Of a stretch of 64,000 nt of DNA, positions 27,672 through 36,636 are shown in pieces. How positions within the stretch are numbered: position 1 is the first letter of the stretch; each line of letters opens with the position of its first letter. The notes beneath the pieces are model-generated. The model was not told the DNA's origin. It worked only from the letters and a program-made list of their open reading frames with translations, and made no database searches. The stretch covers positions 4,588,001-4,652,000 of the forward strand of contig NZ_CP080998.1 of assembly GCF_019645835.1 (NCBI RefSeq), given 5' to 3'. The stretch is from Mycolicibacterium holsaticum DSM 44478 = JCM 12374. GTDB lineage: Bacteria; Actinomycetota; Actinomycetes; Mycobacteriales; Mycobacteriaceae. Both the position numbers and the translations under genes were made by a program.

Positions 27672-28022
27672 GTGGACTCCGGGGACCTCGAATCACGCGT
27701 GAGCGCTCTCGAGGAGCAGGTGCAGGACCTGACCGGGCGGGTGCGCGCCACCGAGCAGGACGCGACGGCCGCACGGGTGCTGGCCGGGGCCGCCGACCGC
27801 GACGTCACCGAGTTCCGGGAGGAAATCCGCGACTTCGGCAGGTCCACCGCGGCAAGCTTCAATGCACATGGCCGGGACTTCGTCGACCTCCGCACCCACG
27901 TCGACAACGGCTTCGTGGAGATACGCGGCAAGTTCGACCTCATGGCCGTTGGGCAACAGCAGATCGTGGACCTTCTTCAGAGCATCATCACCGATGAGGG
28001 GCGCGGCGGGTCGGCGCGATAG
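27672..28022 (+). CDS. Small coiled-coil protein of unknown function
   Basis: 116 residues from GTG 27672. The first 75 residues are an amphipathic heptad pattern (LESRVSALEEQVQDLTGRV and onward), strongly suggesting a coiled coil; the rest (HVDNGFVEIRGKFDLMAVGQ) is also helical. No membrane segment or signal. I recognise no function. It is 12 bases upstream of the DUF2293 gene in the same direction, so they probably form an operon. Confidence 0.7.
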   Translation: MDSGDLESRVSALEEQVQDLTGRVRATEQDATAARVLAGAADRDVTEFREEIRDFGRSTAASFNAHGRDFVDLRTHVDNGFVEIRGKFDLMAVGQQQIVDLLQSIITDEGRGGSAR

Positions 28023-28034
28023 GCGGACGGCATC

Positions 28035-29066
28035 ATGGCGAAGCTGGAAACCCGGGTAGCGCGAATCGCTGAGGCAACGATGGCCGCGCAGGGATTCGTC
28101 CGACCCATCGACATACTCGTCGGCCTGGGTTGGCTCGCGCAGTCCAACGTCGAGCAGTGGGAGCACGGGCGGGTACCGGTGCTCGGCCGGTGCATGGGGG
28201 TCGATGCGGACAAGGTCGCCGCGGGGGTGGCCGCGTTGCAGCAGTGGGCCCGAGACCGTGAGCTGAGGCCGTCTGAGGACGACTACCGAGATCTGCGATT
28301 CACCGATGACGGCGACCCCGACATCGAACGCGCCTACCGGACCCATTGGGAGCCGGCCTACGGGTCTGACCCCGTCTTCGAGCGCCCGCGCCATCGGCCT
28401 CAAGACATCGTGGTGATCTCGCCGCACAACGCGTGGACGTGCGATGCCTGCGACGAGCCCGGCGACTTACTTATCAAGAACAAGGCCGGGGCGTGGTGCC
28501 TGGATTGTGCTGATCTGGGCCACCTGGAGTTCCTGCCGTCGGGTGATGCGGCGTTGACGCGCCGCGCGCGCAAGGCCAGCCGACTGTCAGCGGTGGTCGT
28601 GCGGTGGAGTAGGCGGCGCAAACGGTATGAGCGGCAGGGGGTTCTGGTGGAGCCGGCTGCCGTCGAGCAGGCCGCCCAGGAGTGCCTGTCCGACGCGGAC
28701 GCGCGTGCCCGTCGCAGGGAACGCGATCAAAGCCGTCGCGCCGAAGAGGATGTACAGTTTCGCGGCGCGTTCGCCGAGGCGATCCGCCAGCAGTTTCCGG
28801 GTTGTCCGGCCGAGCGCGCCGAGGCGATCGCGTTGCACGCCGCGGCACGCGGCAGCGGTCGGGTGGGACGCAGCGCGGCGGGACGCTCGTTGGAACCCGA
28901 TGCGGTGCGCCTGGCCGTCGCGGCGTCGGTGCGCCATATCGACACCGACTACGACGACCTGCTCATGTCGGGGCACGACCGCGAATCGGCGCGCGCACAC
29001 GTGTATACGCAGGCGGAGGATGTGTTGAAGGCGTGGCGCGACGGCGCCGTCAGGCTCGACGAATAG
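28035..29066 (+). CDS. DUF2293-domain protein with a zinc-binding motif
   Basis: 343 residues. The central part has CDACDEPGDLLIKN and WCLDCADLGHLEF, a CxxC pair arrangement suggesting a zinc site, followed by a basic stretch RRKRYERQG. The C-terminal 90 residues match DUF2293: AIRQQFPGCPAERAEAIALH, GSGRVGRSAAGRSL, HIDTDYDDLLM. The biochemical function of DUF2293 is unknown; basic patches suggest nucleic-acid contact. Probably co-transcribed with the coiled-coil gene. Confidence 0.82.
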   Translation: MAKLETRVARIAEATMAAQGFVRPIDILVGLGWLAQSNVEQWEHGRVPVLGRCMGVDADKVAAGVAALQQWARDRELRPSEDDYRDLRFTDDGDPDIERAYRTHWEPAYGSDPVFERPRHRPQDIVVISPHNAWTCDACDEPGDLLIKNKAGAWCLDCADLGHLEFLPSGDAALTRRARKASRLSAVVVRWSRRRKRYERQGVLVEPAAVEQAAQECLSDADARARRRERDQSRRAEEDVQFRGAFAEAIRQQFPGCPAERAEAIALHAAARGSGRVGRSAAGRSLEPDAVRLAVAASVRHIDTDYDDLLMSGHDRESARAHVYTQAEDVLKAWRDGAVRLDE

Positions 29067-29174
29067 GCCGTACCCGTAGGCCGGCCGGTCGAATTCTGCG
29101 CCAGGGCTGTGATCCGGGCCGCGATACGACCCTCGTGCAGACTTCGCGGAGGCTACTTCCGGCCCGCGCAGTGT

Positions 29175-30836
29175 TCAGAGCCCCTTGGCGTCCAGCGCTT
29201 TCATCAGCGAAGGCCGCTTTCCGTAGTCCTGGCGAATCTGTGCGATGAACGACGCGAAATCCACGCTGCAGCCGCCCTTTTCGTAAAGCCGCGCCATCGT
29301 GGCGAGCCTCGCGGCGATATCGGGATAGAGCTTGGAGTTGGGGAACCGCAGATCGTTCTCCAGCTCCGGCCGATACAAATCCGCGGCGGCCACCGGTCGG
29401 GCTTCGGCGCCTCGGTCGGCCAGTTCTCGCCAGGCCCAGCCGGGGCCGTACCGGTCGGCGGCCTGCCAGGCGGCGTCGACGTCGCCCTCGCTCAGATGGA
29501 GCTGAACCAGAAGCGCGCCGGCGGCGAAGCGGTCTGAGGCCAGTTCTCGCGCGTGTTCGAATGCCCAGCCGCGTTCGGTCTCGGCGCGGTCGAGGCCGGC
29601 CGCGAAATCCATTAGGACGCGGTAGTTCTGGACAGATGGTTGCCTAACGAAGTCGGCACGAAGAACGGCGACGGCGTCGTCGATGCGCCCCAGTGCCTGG
29701 TACGTCGCGGCGACGTCGTCGGGGCTCAACCAGTGTGCGTTTCCGCCACCGTGGCTGGATATCCGTCCCTCGGCAACAGCGCGGTCGATCCATTCCAGCG
29801 CATCCGCGGTTCGCCCGGCGGCACGCAACCGCTCAACGATGGCCCCGTACTGAGGGTGTTCCCGCTCATTGAGTAACTGGACGGCCCGGTCGACGTCGCC
29901 GTCGTGATCGGCAAGCTCAAGCAGCATCGCGTCGACCTCAATTCGCCCCCACTGGTTACGATCTGCGAGCTTGCGGTCCAGCGCCGCGACCGCGCGACGG
30001 TAGGTCTGCAGGGCACTGTCGTCGAACGCGTCGACGAAGTCCGCCAGGACGACGTTTGGCCATCCCGGTGAGTCCGCCCGGAATTTCACCAGCCAGGTGG
30101 CGAGTTTGACCGGATCGGGGTTGCCCAGCCGACAGGCCCGTGCGTAAAGGTCGGCGGCCCGCTGGCATTCATAACCGATCGAGCCCGAGGAGTCGTCGGC
30201 CTGCCCCATGATTTTGCGCAGCCGGGTGACCGCGCGCAGCAGTGCCGGCCGTGCGGCTTCGGCGGCGCCGGTGTCGAGGTGATCTTCGAGTTCGTCGAGC
30301 ATTTCACCGGCCGCTTGCGCGACCTCGAAGGAGCGTCGATAGTCGATCATCCCGCGGAACGTCAGCGTGTTTCGCACATGCGCTTCCAACTCGGCCTGCA
30401 CGTGAGCGTCGTCGCCCGCGGCCGTCGCGCCGCGGATCTCGAGCATGCGCCGCACCCCGTCGTCGCGTTGTGCGAGCGTGAGGACCAGGTGGCGCAGTTC
30501 GTCGACGCTCATGGCCTCGACAACCGCCACCAGCCCAGGGGTGGCCTTGTCGTCGACGGCGACGCGCCCGCTGTCAATCGCGGCGAGCCCGACGGCGACC
30601 AGATGCTTGCAAAAGTTGCCGTCGGCGTTGTGCGGGCAGGTGCAGACGCCGTCGGGTAGCGGACCGGACCAGTCCAGCTCAACGGTGTAGGCGTTCTTGG
30701 CTTGGATCGACGCGTAGGCCTTGACGTCGGTGATGCGCAAGCCACGGACATAGCGCACGTAGTCTTCGCCTCGACCGTAGACGAGGTCCCCGGCCACACG
30801 GAGCAGCGTCGTTTCAGAGAGCGGCACGGCACCCAT
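29175..30836 (-). CDS. SWIM zinc-finger protein with TPR-like repeats
   Basis: 553 residues. The SWIM finger sits near residue 62: VCTCPHNADGNFCKHLVAVG, the CxCx(n)CxH pattern. The rest is alpha-helical with TPR-like pairs (about 250-530) such as QALGRIDDAVAVLRADFVRQ. SWIM fingers bind DNA or protein and are often found with SWI2/SNF2 helicases; none is adjacent here. Convergent with the DUF2293 gene. A role in DNA transactions is possible but is inferred only from the finger. Confidence 0.82.
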   Translation of the reverse strand: MGAVPLSETTLLRVAGDLVYGRGEDYVRYVRGLRITDVKAYASIQAKNAYTVELDWSGPLPDGVCTCPHNADGNFCKHLVAVGLAAIDSGRVAVDDKATPGLVAVVEAMSVDELRHLVLTLAQRDDGVRRMLEIRGATAAGDDAHVQAELEAHVRNTLTFRGMIDYRRSFEVAQAAGEMLDELEDHLDTGAAEAARPALLRAVTRLRKIMGQADDSSGSIGYECQRAADLYARACRLGNPDPVKLATWLVKFRADSPGWPNVVLADFVDAFDDSALQTYRRAVAALDRKLADRNQWGRIEVDAMLLELADHDGDVDRAVQLLNEREHPQYGAIVERLRAAGRTADALEWIDRAVAEGRISSHGGGNAHWLSPDDVAATYQALGRIDDAVAVLRADFVRQPSVQNYRVLMDFAAGLDRAETERGWAFEHARELASDRFAAGALLVQLHLSEGDVDAAWQAADRYGPGWAWRELADRGAEARPVAAADLYRPELENDLRFPNSKLYPDIAARLATMARLYEKGGCSVDFASFIAQIRQDYGKRPSLMKALDAKGL

Positions 30837-30870
30837 AGTGCCCGATGGGCACGTCCAGACTAAGACGCCG

Positions 30871-31305
30871 TCATGGCGCGATGTCGACTGCCAACACTTC
30901 GGTCCTTACCCCGAGCGCCTCGTAGGTCGACCTGGCACGCGCATCTCGGGTGACCAGGATTGCGCTGTGCTCACGAGCCGCCAACGCAACGAGTCCGTCA
31001 TAGGTTGCGCCGCCGGCGATCCCGCGTCGGGCGAACTCGCGATGGGTGGCTCGTGCGGCCCGTGCACCGAGCTGTACGGGTGCGGGGAAATTCTCGTCAA
31101 GCAATGCCGCGGCATCACTAGGATCGACACGAGCGTCGCCAGGAAGGCGTGTTAGCACAGAGTACGTTTCGACCAGCGCATGACCGCTAAGCGCAAGAGT
31201 TCGCCCCTTGGCCCACTCCGCAACCATGGCGTGTTGCGGGTGGGAAGTCATGAGGAGCGGCACTGCAACGCTTGTGTCGACCGCTGTGACAGGCGCTGGC
31301 GTCAA
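30871..31305 (-). CDS. vapC: VapC-type PIN-domain toxin
   Basis: 144 residues from a TTG at 31305 that overlaps the antitoxin stop (TTGA); the next candidate start would remove the first catalytic aspartate. PIN acidic residues are in place: D10 in AVDTSVAV, E46 in ALVETYSV, D103 in ATYDGLVA and D121 in LVTRDARA. VapC toxins are Mg2+-dependent RNases that cut tRNA or rRNA. Coupling to the AbrB-type antitoxin gene completes the module. Confidence 0.88.
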   Translation of the reverse strand: MTPAPVTAVDTSVAVPLLMTSHPQHAMVAEWAKGRTLALSGHALVETYSVLTRLPGDARVDPSDAAALLDENFPAPVQLGARAARATHREFARRGIAGGATYDGLVALAAREHSAILVTRDARARSTYEALGVRTEVLAVDIAP

Positions 31306-31541
31306 CGCCGTCCTGAATCGATGAGCGCGAAGATCATCTCGTCGGTGACCACGGTGTCGGCTGTGGCGACCAGGCGCCCGTCCTCATCCCGCCGAAGTCG
31401 TGCGGTTCGCCCGCCGGGAGTGATCTGTATTCCACCGCCGTAGGCAGAGATATCGACCTTCGTACCGGGCGCCAGGCCTAATGCATCACGAAGTTGCTTA
31501 GGCAGGACAACGCGCCCACCGGAATCGATAACAGCCTCCAT
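31302..31541 (-). CDS. vapB: VapB-type antitoxin (AbrB/MazE-like fold)
   Basis: 79 residues from ATG 31541. The N-terminal swapped-hairpin DNA-binding fold reads AVIDSGGRVVLPKQLRDALG then GTKVDISAYGGGIQI; the C-terminal tail, ending EMIFALIDSGRR, would wrap the toxin. A longer frame upstream crosses the operator and is unlikely. On the minus strand TACTCT (a TAnnnT -10 box) ends exactly 6 bases before the ATG, so the mRNA is probably leaderless. A palindrome covers this promoter. Confidence 0.87.
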   Translation of the reverse strand: MEAVIDSGGRVVLPKQLRDALGLAPGTKVDISAYGGGIQITPGGRTARLRRDEDGRLVATADTVVTDEMIFALIDSGRR

Positions 31542-31567
31542 GGGATTAGAGTACCACTCAGATCCCA
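31541..31567. promoter_or_regulatory. Operator-promoter palindrome of the vapBC pair
   Basis: A 27-base imperfect palindrome with outer arms TGGGAT/ATCCCA and inner arms GAGT/ACTC (10 of 13 positions pair). It includes the first base of the vapB start codon and the probable -10 box, so antitoxin binding would shut off the leaderless transcript. Autoregulation of this type is the rule for VapBC pairs. Confidence 0.6.
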
Positions 31568-31648
31568 TTACCCCGGTGCAACGTGAAGGTCCTTGGCTGG
31601 GGCTCCGACCCAGGCACGGAAATCTACGAGGCAAAGAATGAAATCGGG

Positions 31649-32197
31649 TTAGCGTTTCTTGGCCAGCAGCCACGCTTCGCCGTCGCCTTCACCCGCGGCG
31701 ATGATCTGCAACTGATCGAACGCGGTCGTCAACTCCCCTGGCGCCACCCGGAAGGGCCCCGGGCCGGCGCCGACTACGCTTCGCGCCGAGATCGCTAGCA
31801 GCCCACCGGGCGACAGTCGTCCGATGATCGTCTGGTCGAGTCGACGGTCCCGGAACCGTTGACACACAACAACATCAGCGGGCCGGCCCGCGGGCAGCCC
31901 GGAGTCGAGATCGACGACGTCGAACCGGCACCGATCGCCGACAGCCCTGCGCGCAGCCAGATCCCGTGCCCGGCTGATGGCGGTCGTAGAGATGTCGACT
32001 CCCCAGACCTCCATGCCGCGGCGGGCGAGCCAGACGCTGGTCTGGCCCAGCCCGCACGCCAGGTCGAGTGCTTGTCCGCCGGTCGGGAACATGTTCTCGA
32101 ACGGAGCGAACACGGCAGGGATGCGCACGTCTGCCACGGGCGGTGCCGCGCGGCTTTGGTAGCGTTCCTCCCAACGGACGCGGTCGCGCTCACTCAT
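31649..32197 (-). CDS. Class I SAM-dependent methyltransferase
   Basis: 182 residues, one domain. Motif I LDLACGLGQTSVWLA, the acidic residue ending strand 2 in VWGVDIS, DVVDLDSGLP and ADVVVCQRF. It resembles the small TehB/UbiE-like methyltransferases. The N-terminus has RVRWEERYQSR, common in this group. Substrate unknown. It starts on the base after the NERD-helicase stop, so the two are almost certainly co-transcribed. Confidence 0.85.
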   Translation of the reverse strand: MSERDRVRWEERYQSRAAPPVADVRIPAVFAPFENMFPTGGQALDLACGLGQTSVWLARRGMEVWGVDISTTAISRARDLAARRAVGDRCRFDVVDLDSGLPAGRPADVVVCQRFRDRRLDQTIIGRLSPGGLLAISARSVVGAGPGPFRVAPGELTTAFDQLQIIAAGEGDGEAWLLAKKR

Positions 32198-33856
32198 CTA
32201 ATTCGCCGCCAGGTTCAGGCGTCGCGCGAGATCGGGCCCGCCGACTTCGCGGATGAAGTCGGCATCTCCGCAGACGACCAATTGGTCACGGGCCCTGGAC
32301 AACCCGACATAGAGCCGCTCGCGGGAGCGGTCGAACGCGGCTTCCTCGTTGACGACCAGCACAACGGCCCGTCGCTCAAGGCCTTTGAACCCCAGGACGT
32401 GACCGTAGAACACCTGGTCGGTGTCCCAGAAGCTGTCCCAGTAGGCCTTGTGTCCCGCGTTCTGGCGCTCGATCTGCTCGGGATGACGGCTGCCGGTGGT
32501 CAACAGCGCCACGTCTTCGGGGCGCCAGCCTTCCTCCAGGAGTCGCTCGATCTCGTCGTCGCCGACGTCCATCGCGTCTTCACGCGCACAGGCGACGAAC
32601 CGCACCGCGGGACCCTCCCCGCCGAGGTAGCGCATCGGGTGATCGACAAGGGGCTGAAACGCATTGGCGATCTGGCGGGTGTTGCGCAGGTTGTGGTCGA
32701 GCAGCAGCGGCACCAACGGAACCGGCGGTGCGCCGAACCGGTTGAACACCCGCTGCCCCTCGTCGGTGAAGACATAGATGCCGCCGGACTCGTCGTCGGT
32801 GAGCGCAGCCAGCAGCGGATCCCACCAGGCGTCGGCGAAATCCTGGGATTCGTCGACCACGATCGAGTCGAACCGATGTCCCGGCTCGAGTTGTGTTGCC
32901 AGTTCGGTCATCTGGAGTGGAAGATCTTGTTCCCAGAACTGGACGGTCTCCTCGGTGCGCAGCGACTCGTCGGGTCCCTCCGGGGCGCCCCACAGCTTGC
33001 CGAGGTCATGGAACTCCCCGACATACGCCGGTTGTTGGCGTCGCGGCCAGGTGGCGCAGATGCGCTCCAGGTACGACGCCAGCCCGTGCGAGTAGCAGAC
33101 CAGTGCGACGCGCTGGCCCCTCGCCGAGAGCCGTCGGGCCTGCTCCATGGCCAGGAAGGTCTTGCCGCTGCCCGCGCCCCCACGAATCTCCACACGGTTG
33201 AGCAGCTGGATGGCGTCGAGGATGACGGCCTGGTGTTCGGTGAGCGCATCGGCGGAGTCCTCGTTGGCCAACGCGCGCGCGACGATGCTGCGCTGCGGTA
33301 ATCCCCTGCCACTCAGGGCCGTCGAGAGCTGCTGGACACCTTCAGCGGTCAGCAGCGGACGATCGAGCTCCTGGCGGACAAGCACGTACCGCAGCTTGTC
33401 GACCAGCGTTGCCAGGTCGTTGCGGTCGATGACCTTCCAGCGCGGGCACTCCGGCAGTGCGAAGTCGGCGGCGATCTCGGCGTTGGGAAACACGACGACG
33501 TGGTCCCAACGCAGCCGGCCCTGGGTCCAGCGGTCGTCTTTCTCGATGAACTCACGCAGCGCGTAGCAGGCTTCGCGGGCCTGGCGCACCGGGTTGATCT
33601 TGTGTTCGTGGCCGCGGCGGCGCTGCCACCACGACTCGCCGTCGTGCCAGACGTCGCTGCCCTTGACCTCCAGGCAGACGATGCCCGCGCCCTCGATGGC
33701 GACGACGAAGTCGACCTCGTGGTCCTTGAGGTGATCGGTGACGCGCTGGCCGGCGATCACCGCATCGTTGGGTTCGAGCTGCTCGAGCAGGCACTGGTAG
33801 ACCCTGCGCTCAGCGGCGTTGGCCAACCGGGGCGTTTCATCAGGCGAAATCGTCAT
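32198..33856 (-). CDS. NERD nuclease-domain plus UvrD-like helicase protein
   Basis: 552 residues. The N-terminal NERD domain has the PD-(D/E)xK-like core: D49 in DHEVDFVVA and E63-x-K65 in CLEVKGSD. The helicase part has Walker A GGAGSGKT at 226-233, Walker B IVVDESQDFADAWW, the LDHNLRNT motif and the C-terminal YVGLSRARDQLVV. The protein is shorter than UvrD because helicase subdomains are reduced. NERD-helicase fusions occur in DNA repair and in phage-defence loci. Coupled to the downstream methyltransferase. No modification or specificity partner is adjacent, so restriction is only a possibility. Confidence 0.87.
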   Translation of the reverse strand: MTISPDETPRLANAAERRVYQCLLEQLEPNDAVIAGQRVTDHLKDHEVDFVVAIEGAGIVCLEVKGSDVWHDGESWWQRRRGHEHKINPVRQAREACYALREFIEKDDRWTQGRLRWDHVVVFPNAEIAADFALPECPRWKVIDRNDLATLVDKLRYVLVRQELDRPLLTAEGVQQLSTALSGRGLPQRSIVARALANEDSADALTEHQAVILDAIQLLNRVEIRGGAGSGKTFLAMEQARRLSARGQRVALVCYSHGLASYLERICATWPRRQQPAYVGEFHDLGKLWGAPEGPDESLRTEETVQFWEQDLPLQMTELATQLEPGHRFDSIVVDESQDFADAWWDPLLAALTDDESGGIYVFTDEGQRVFNRFGAPPVPLVPLLLDHNLRNTRQIANAFQPLVDHPMRYLGGEGPAVRFVACAREDAMDVGDDEIERLLEEGWRPEDVALLTTGSRHPEQIERQNAGHKAYWDSFWDTDQVFYGHVLGFKGLERRAVVLVVNEEAAFDRSRERLYVGLSRARDQLVVCGDADFIREVGGPDLARRLNLAAN

Positions 33857-33929
33857 CGCGTTCCCCCACGCTGTTGAAGGGTAGAGCGGACGACCGACAA
33901 TTTTTGCGTCTTCCGGTTACCGTGGCCCT

Positions 33930-35246
33930 GTGTTTGGTGCAGATGCCACCCCACGACCGGAATTGCTTCGGCCGCCGCGCGCCGAGCCGGCGATCTATCG
34001 CGTCCGGGTCGACCTCGACGGCGCCCGCCCGCCGATCTGGCGTCGGCTCGACCTGCGCTCTGATGTGACGTTGGACGTCCTCCATCAGGTTTTGCAGGCA
34101 GCGTTCAGTTGGAACGACTATCACCTGCACCGCTTCGGGTTGGGCGGCCGCCCTTTCGATCCGGGCAGCCAGGTGTTTTTGTGCGAGTACGACGCCGACA
34201 ACCCGGAATTCGATGACGACGACGGACCGCGCGCGTCGCAGGTGCGACTGGACGAGACGCTGCAGGAGCCGGGGGACACACTGCGCTATGTCTACGACTA
34301 CGGCGATTCCTGGGAGCTGACGCTGCAGCTCGAGCAGGCGATGTCGGCTCTCGACGACTCCCCCACCGCGGTGTTGAAGCATGGCGAACGCGCGGCACCG
34401 CCGGAGGACTGCGGCGGCCTGACCGACGCCGAGCAGCTTGCGCAGGTACTCGACGACCCTGCCCGGTTCGATTCCGAGGGGATCACCGCGGCACTGCGCG
34501 GTCCGTTTTTTCTTCTGCGTGAGGCGGGGGTCGATGCCCGCCTGGCCAATCTGGTGTACCGACTGGAGCCCACGCCCGTCGGCGCGGGGTTGGTCGAGCG
34601 CGTGTCGCGGTTGGTCTCGGAGCCGACGACGGTCGAGGAGGCCGAGACGACGGCGTCGCTGCGTGCGTATCAGTGGTTTCTCGACCGGGCCGCCGACGGC
34701 GGGATTGCATTGACGTCGGCCGGCTATTTGAAGCCCGATGACGTGGGGACAGCGACGGAAGTCGTTCCGGCGATGGGTAGTTGGCCGGGCACTAATAATC
34801 GTGAGGTGCATTGCCTGCCGCTGTTGGAGTTTCGACAGTCGCTGCAGTCGCTGGGGCTGCTGCGCAAGCACAAGGGTGTCTTGTCGTTGACCAAGGCCGG
34901 TGCGGCGGCCCAACGCGATCCGGCGCTGCTGTGGGACCACCTGGCTGCGCGATTGCTACCCGCCGATGAGCGCACGTTCGAGGGTCAGGCCAGCCTGCTG
35001 TTGCTGGCGTATGCCGGTAGCAGCGGTGGTAATGACCTGCCGGTCGGTGAGATCGCCGCTGCGCTAACCGAACTCGATTGGCGGCATCAGGACGGTGAGC
35101 CCGTACGGGGCTACGAACTCTACCGCCTGCCGATATTCGTTGCGCTCATCAACGTCTCGGGCCAACTCAGGGACTGGAGGCAGCGCGACCGGATCAGCCC
35201 CGCCGCATCGGTGTTGGCGCGCGCTGCGCTGCGGCGGCGCGGATAG
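33930..35246 (+). CDS. Plasmid pRiA4b ORF-3-like protein
   Basis: 438 residues from GTG 33930. Residues about 20-190 match the pRiA4b ORF-3 family: YRVRVDLDGARPPIWRRLDL, LHQVLQAAFSWNDYHLHRFG, LRYVYDYGDSWELTLQLE and the APPEDCGG segment. A C-terminal extension of about 220 residues has winged-helix-like stretches (SLGLLRKHKGVLSLTKAG). The family is often carried on plasmids and mobile regions; molecular function is unknown. Divergent from the NERD gene across 73 bases. Confidence 0.87.
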   Translation: MFGADATPRPELLRPPRAEPAIYRVRVDLDGARPPIWRRLDLRSDVTLDVLHQVLQAAFSWNDYHLHRFGLGGRPFDPGSQVFLCEYDADNPEFDDDDGPRASQVRLDETLQEPGDTLRYVYDYGDSWELTLQLEQAMSALDDSPTAVLKHGERAAPPEDCGGLTDAEQLAQVLDDPARFDSEGITAALRGPFFLLREAGVDARLANLVYRLEPTPVGAGLVERVSRLVSEPTTVEEAETTASLRAYQWFLDRAADGGIALTSAGYLKPDDVGTATEVVPAMGSWPGTNNREVHCLPLLEFRQSLQSLGLLRKHKGVLSLTKAGAAAQRDPALLWDHLAARLLPADERTFEGQASLLLLAYAGSSGGNDLPVGEIAAALTELDWRHQDGEPVRGYELYRLPIFVALINVSGQLRDWRQRDRISPAASVLARAALRRRG

Positions 35247-35260
35247 CCGGACAGGGTGCC

Positions 35261-35739
35261 CTACGACGCATCGGCACCGTAGTCTTCGCGCCATTCTGCG
35301 GCTTGCTCCAGCACTTGCCGTTTGTATGGCTGCGCCATCCGGTCAACCACCGCAATTGCTTCTGCGGTGAGACCTGCGCGAATCCCACTCTGTGCGTGAG
35401 CGAATGGGATGAACGCTCGCAGAATCTCGGGCGCGTTGAGGATACTGCCGATTGGCATGTAACGGTCATCGACCGATGCTGCGCCCAATGCTTGTTCAAC
35501 GCGTGCTGTGCTCCAGCGCAGCGCATCCCCCGTGCCGGTATCGAGGAGCTCAAGCAATAGCTCGCGTTAATCAGTGCGCTCGCCAACCAGAGCAACTGCG
35601 CAGGTCGAGGCCTGGAAAGCAGGTCGCGTATCTCTGGCACAAGCGGAGGTTCGTCAGCAGTACTCCGCTCCCGAGTGGACCGTCGACGTGCATCTCGTCG
35701 CGCTTGCTTGGCCTGGCGTCGCCTGCGTCCGTCGCTCAT
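35261..35739 (-). pseudogene. Frameshifted gene of unknown function
   Basis: Two frames read as one protein. From ATG 35739: a basic N-terminus, then PEIRDLLSRPRPAQLLWLAS and ALINA. At about 35565 one base is missing; the other frame then gives ELLLELLDTGTGDALRW to YKRQVLEQAAEWREDYGA and a stop at 35261. Restored length is about 159 residues, mostly helical. I recognise no domain. Either a young pseudogene or a base-calling error. Confidence 0.6.
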
Positions 35740-35853
35740 GATGCGGACGCTACGCGCGGGCCCTGACAAGTCTGCTGCGGCGACGGCGAGTTGTCGGTGT
35801 CCCCACGTACAGTTCGGTCCTCAGCGTCGTTGAGGGGATGCGAGGGGGTTTCG

Positions 35854-36636
35854 ATGACGACTGATTTCGTGTCGGACCGGCTTCACGTGGTCGTCGGCTC
35901 ACCGTGGAAGGACGCGGTGATCAGCCTTCTGGATCCACGGTCGAAGTATCGGCCGTGGCCGGCCGTGCCGGATGCGCGACGCGGCGACGGTGTTGTGGTG
36001 ACCCTCGACTGCGAGCCGCGATTGGTTCTGATCGAGGTGGGGTTGGTCGACGATGTCGGCGGCGTCGAGGTGGCGATCGCCGGGCTGCGACGCTCGATGG
36101 TCGATCTGTCGTCTCGCGTCGGCGCCGGGCTCGACGACGTTCGTGGCTCCTATGCGCTGTTCGAGGGCGACGCCGCAGCAGAGTTGTTGAGCGCGCTGGA
36201 TGACCACCGGTTCGGCGCCCAGGCGATGGACCGGTTCGGTGGCTCGTCGATGGCGGCAGCGCGTGTGCTGCTGAAGTCAGACGGCGTCTGCAGCGGGTGC
36301 GGTTATGCGTTGAACCTCCGTGGCGAGGACGCGCGCGAAACGGTGTCAATCTGGACCGTCGAAGCGCCCAAAGAACCGGAACGCGAACCTGTCGACTGGC
36401 CCGCGGTCCTGTGCCCACAGTGCCAAACCACCATGCACGACGGCGGTTTCGCGACGTTCCTCGATTACAGGTTCGCACGGCATCCGGCCTGTCCACGCTG
36501 TGTCGGACGGCGGACGAAACGGGCGTTGTTCGGGATGCTCTCGAGTTTCGACGACATCGAGCCGTGGTACGACCCGCGGGGCTGCTGCGTGACGCACGAC
36601 ATCTGGACGTGCACGTTGTGCGGGCATCGGTGGTGA
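35854..36636 (+). CDS. Zinc-ribbon protein of unknown function
   Basis: 260 residues from ATG 35854; a longer frame starts at 35791. The N-terminal half contains SDRLHVVVGSPWKDAVISLL and hydrophobic strands, with no known motif. The C-terminal half has four cysteine pairs: CSGCGYAL, CPQCQTTM, CPRCVGRR and CTLCGHRW, plus GCCVTHD, enough for two zinc ribbons. This suggests nucleic-acid or protein binding. Lower GC than its neighbours and standing in an accessory region. Confidence 0.65.
   Translation: MTTDFVSDRLHVVVGSPWKDAVISLLDPRSKYRPWPAVPDARRGDGVVVTLDCEPRLVLIEVGLVDDVGGVEVAIAGLRRSMVDLSSRVGAGLDDVRGSYALFEGDAAAELLSALDDHRFGAQAMDRFGGSSMAAARVLLKSDGVCSGCGYALNLRGEDARETVSIWTVEAPKEPEREPVDWPAVLCPQCQTTMHDGGFATFLDYRFARHPACPRCVGRRTKRALFGMLSSFDDIEPWYDPRGCCVTHDIWTCTLCGHRW

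Noticed and set aside
31859-33301. 480-codon plus-strand frame over the NERD-helicase
   Set aside because: Opposite strand has NERD and helicase motifs; this frame has none.
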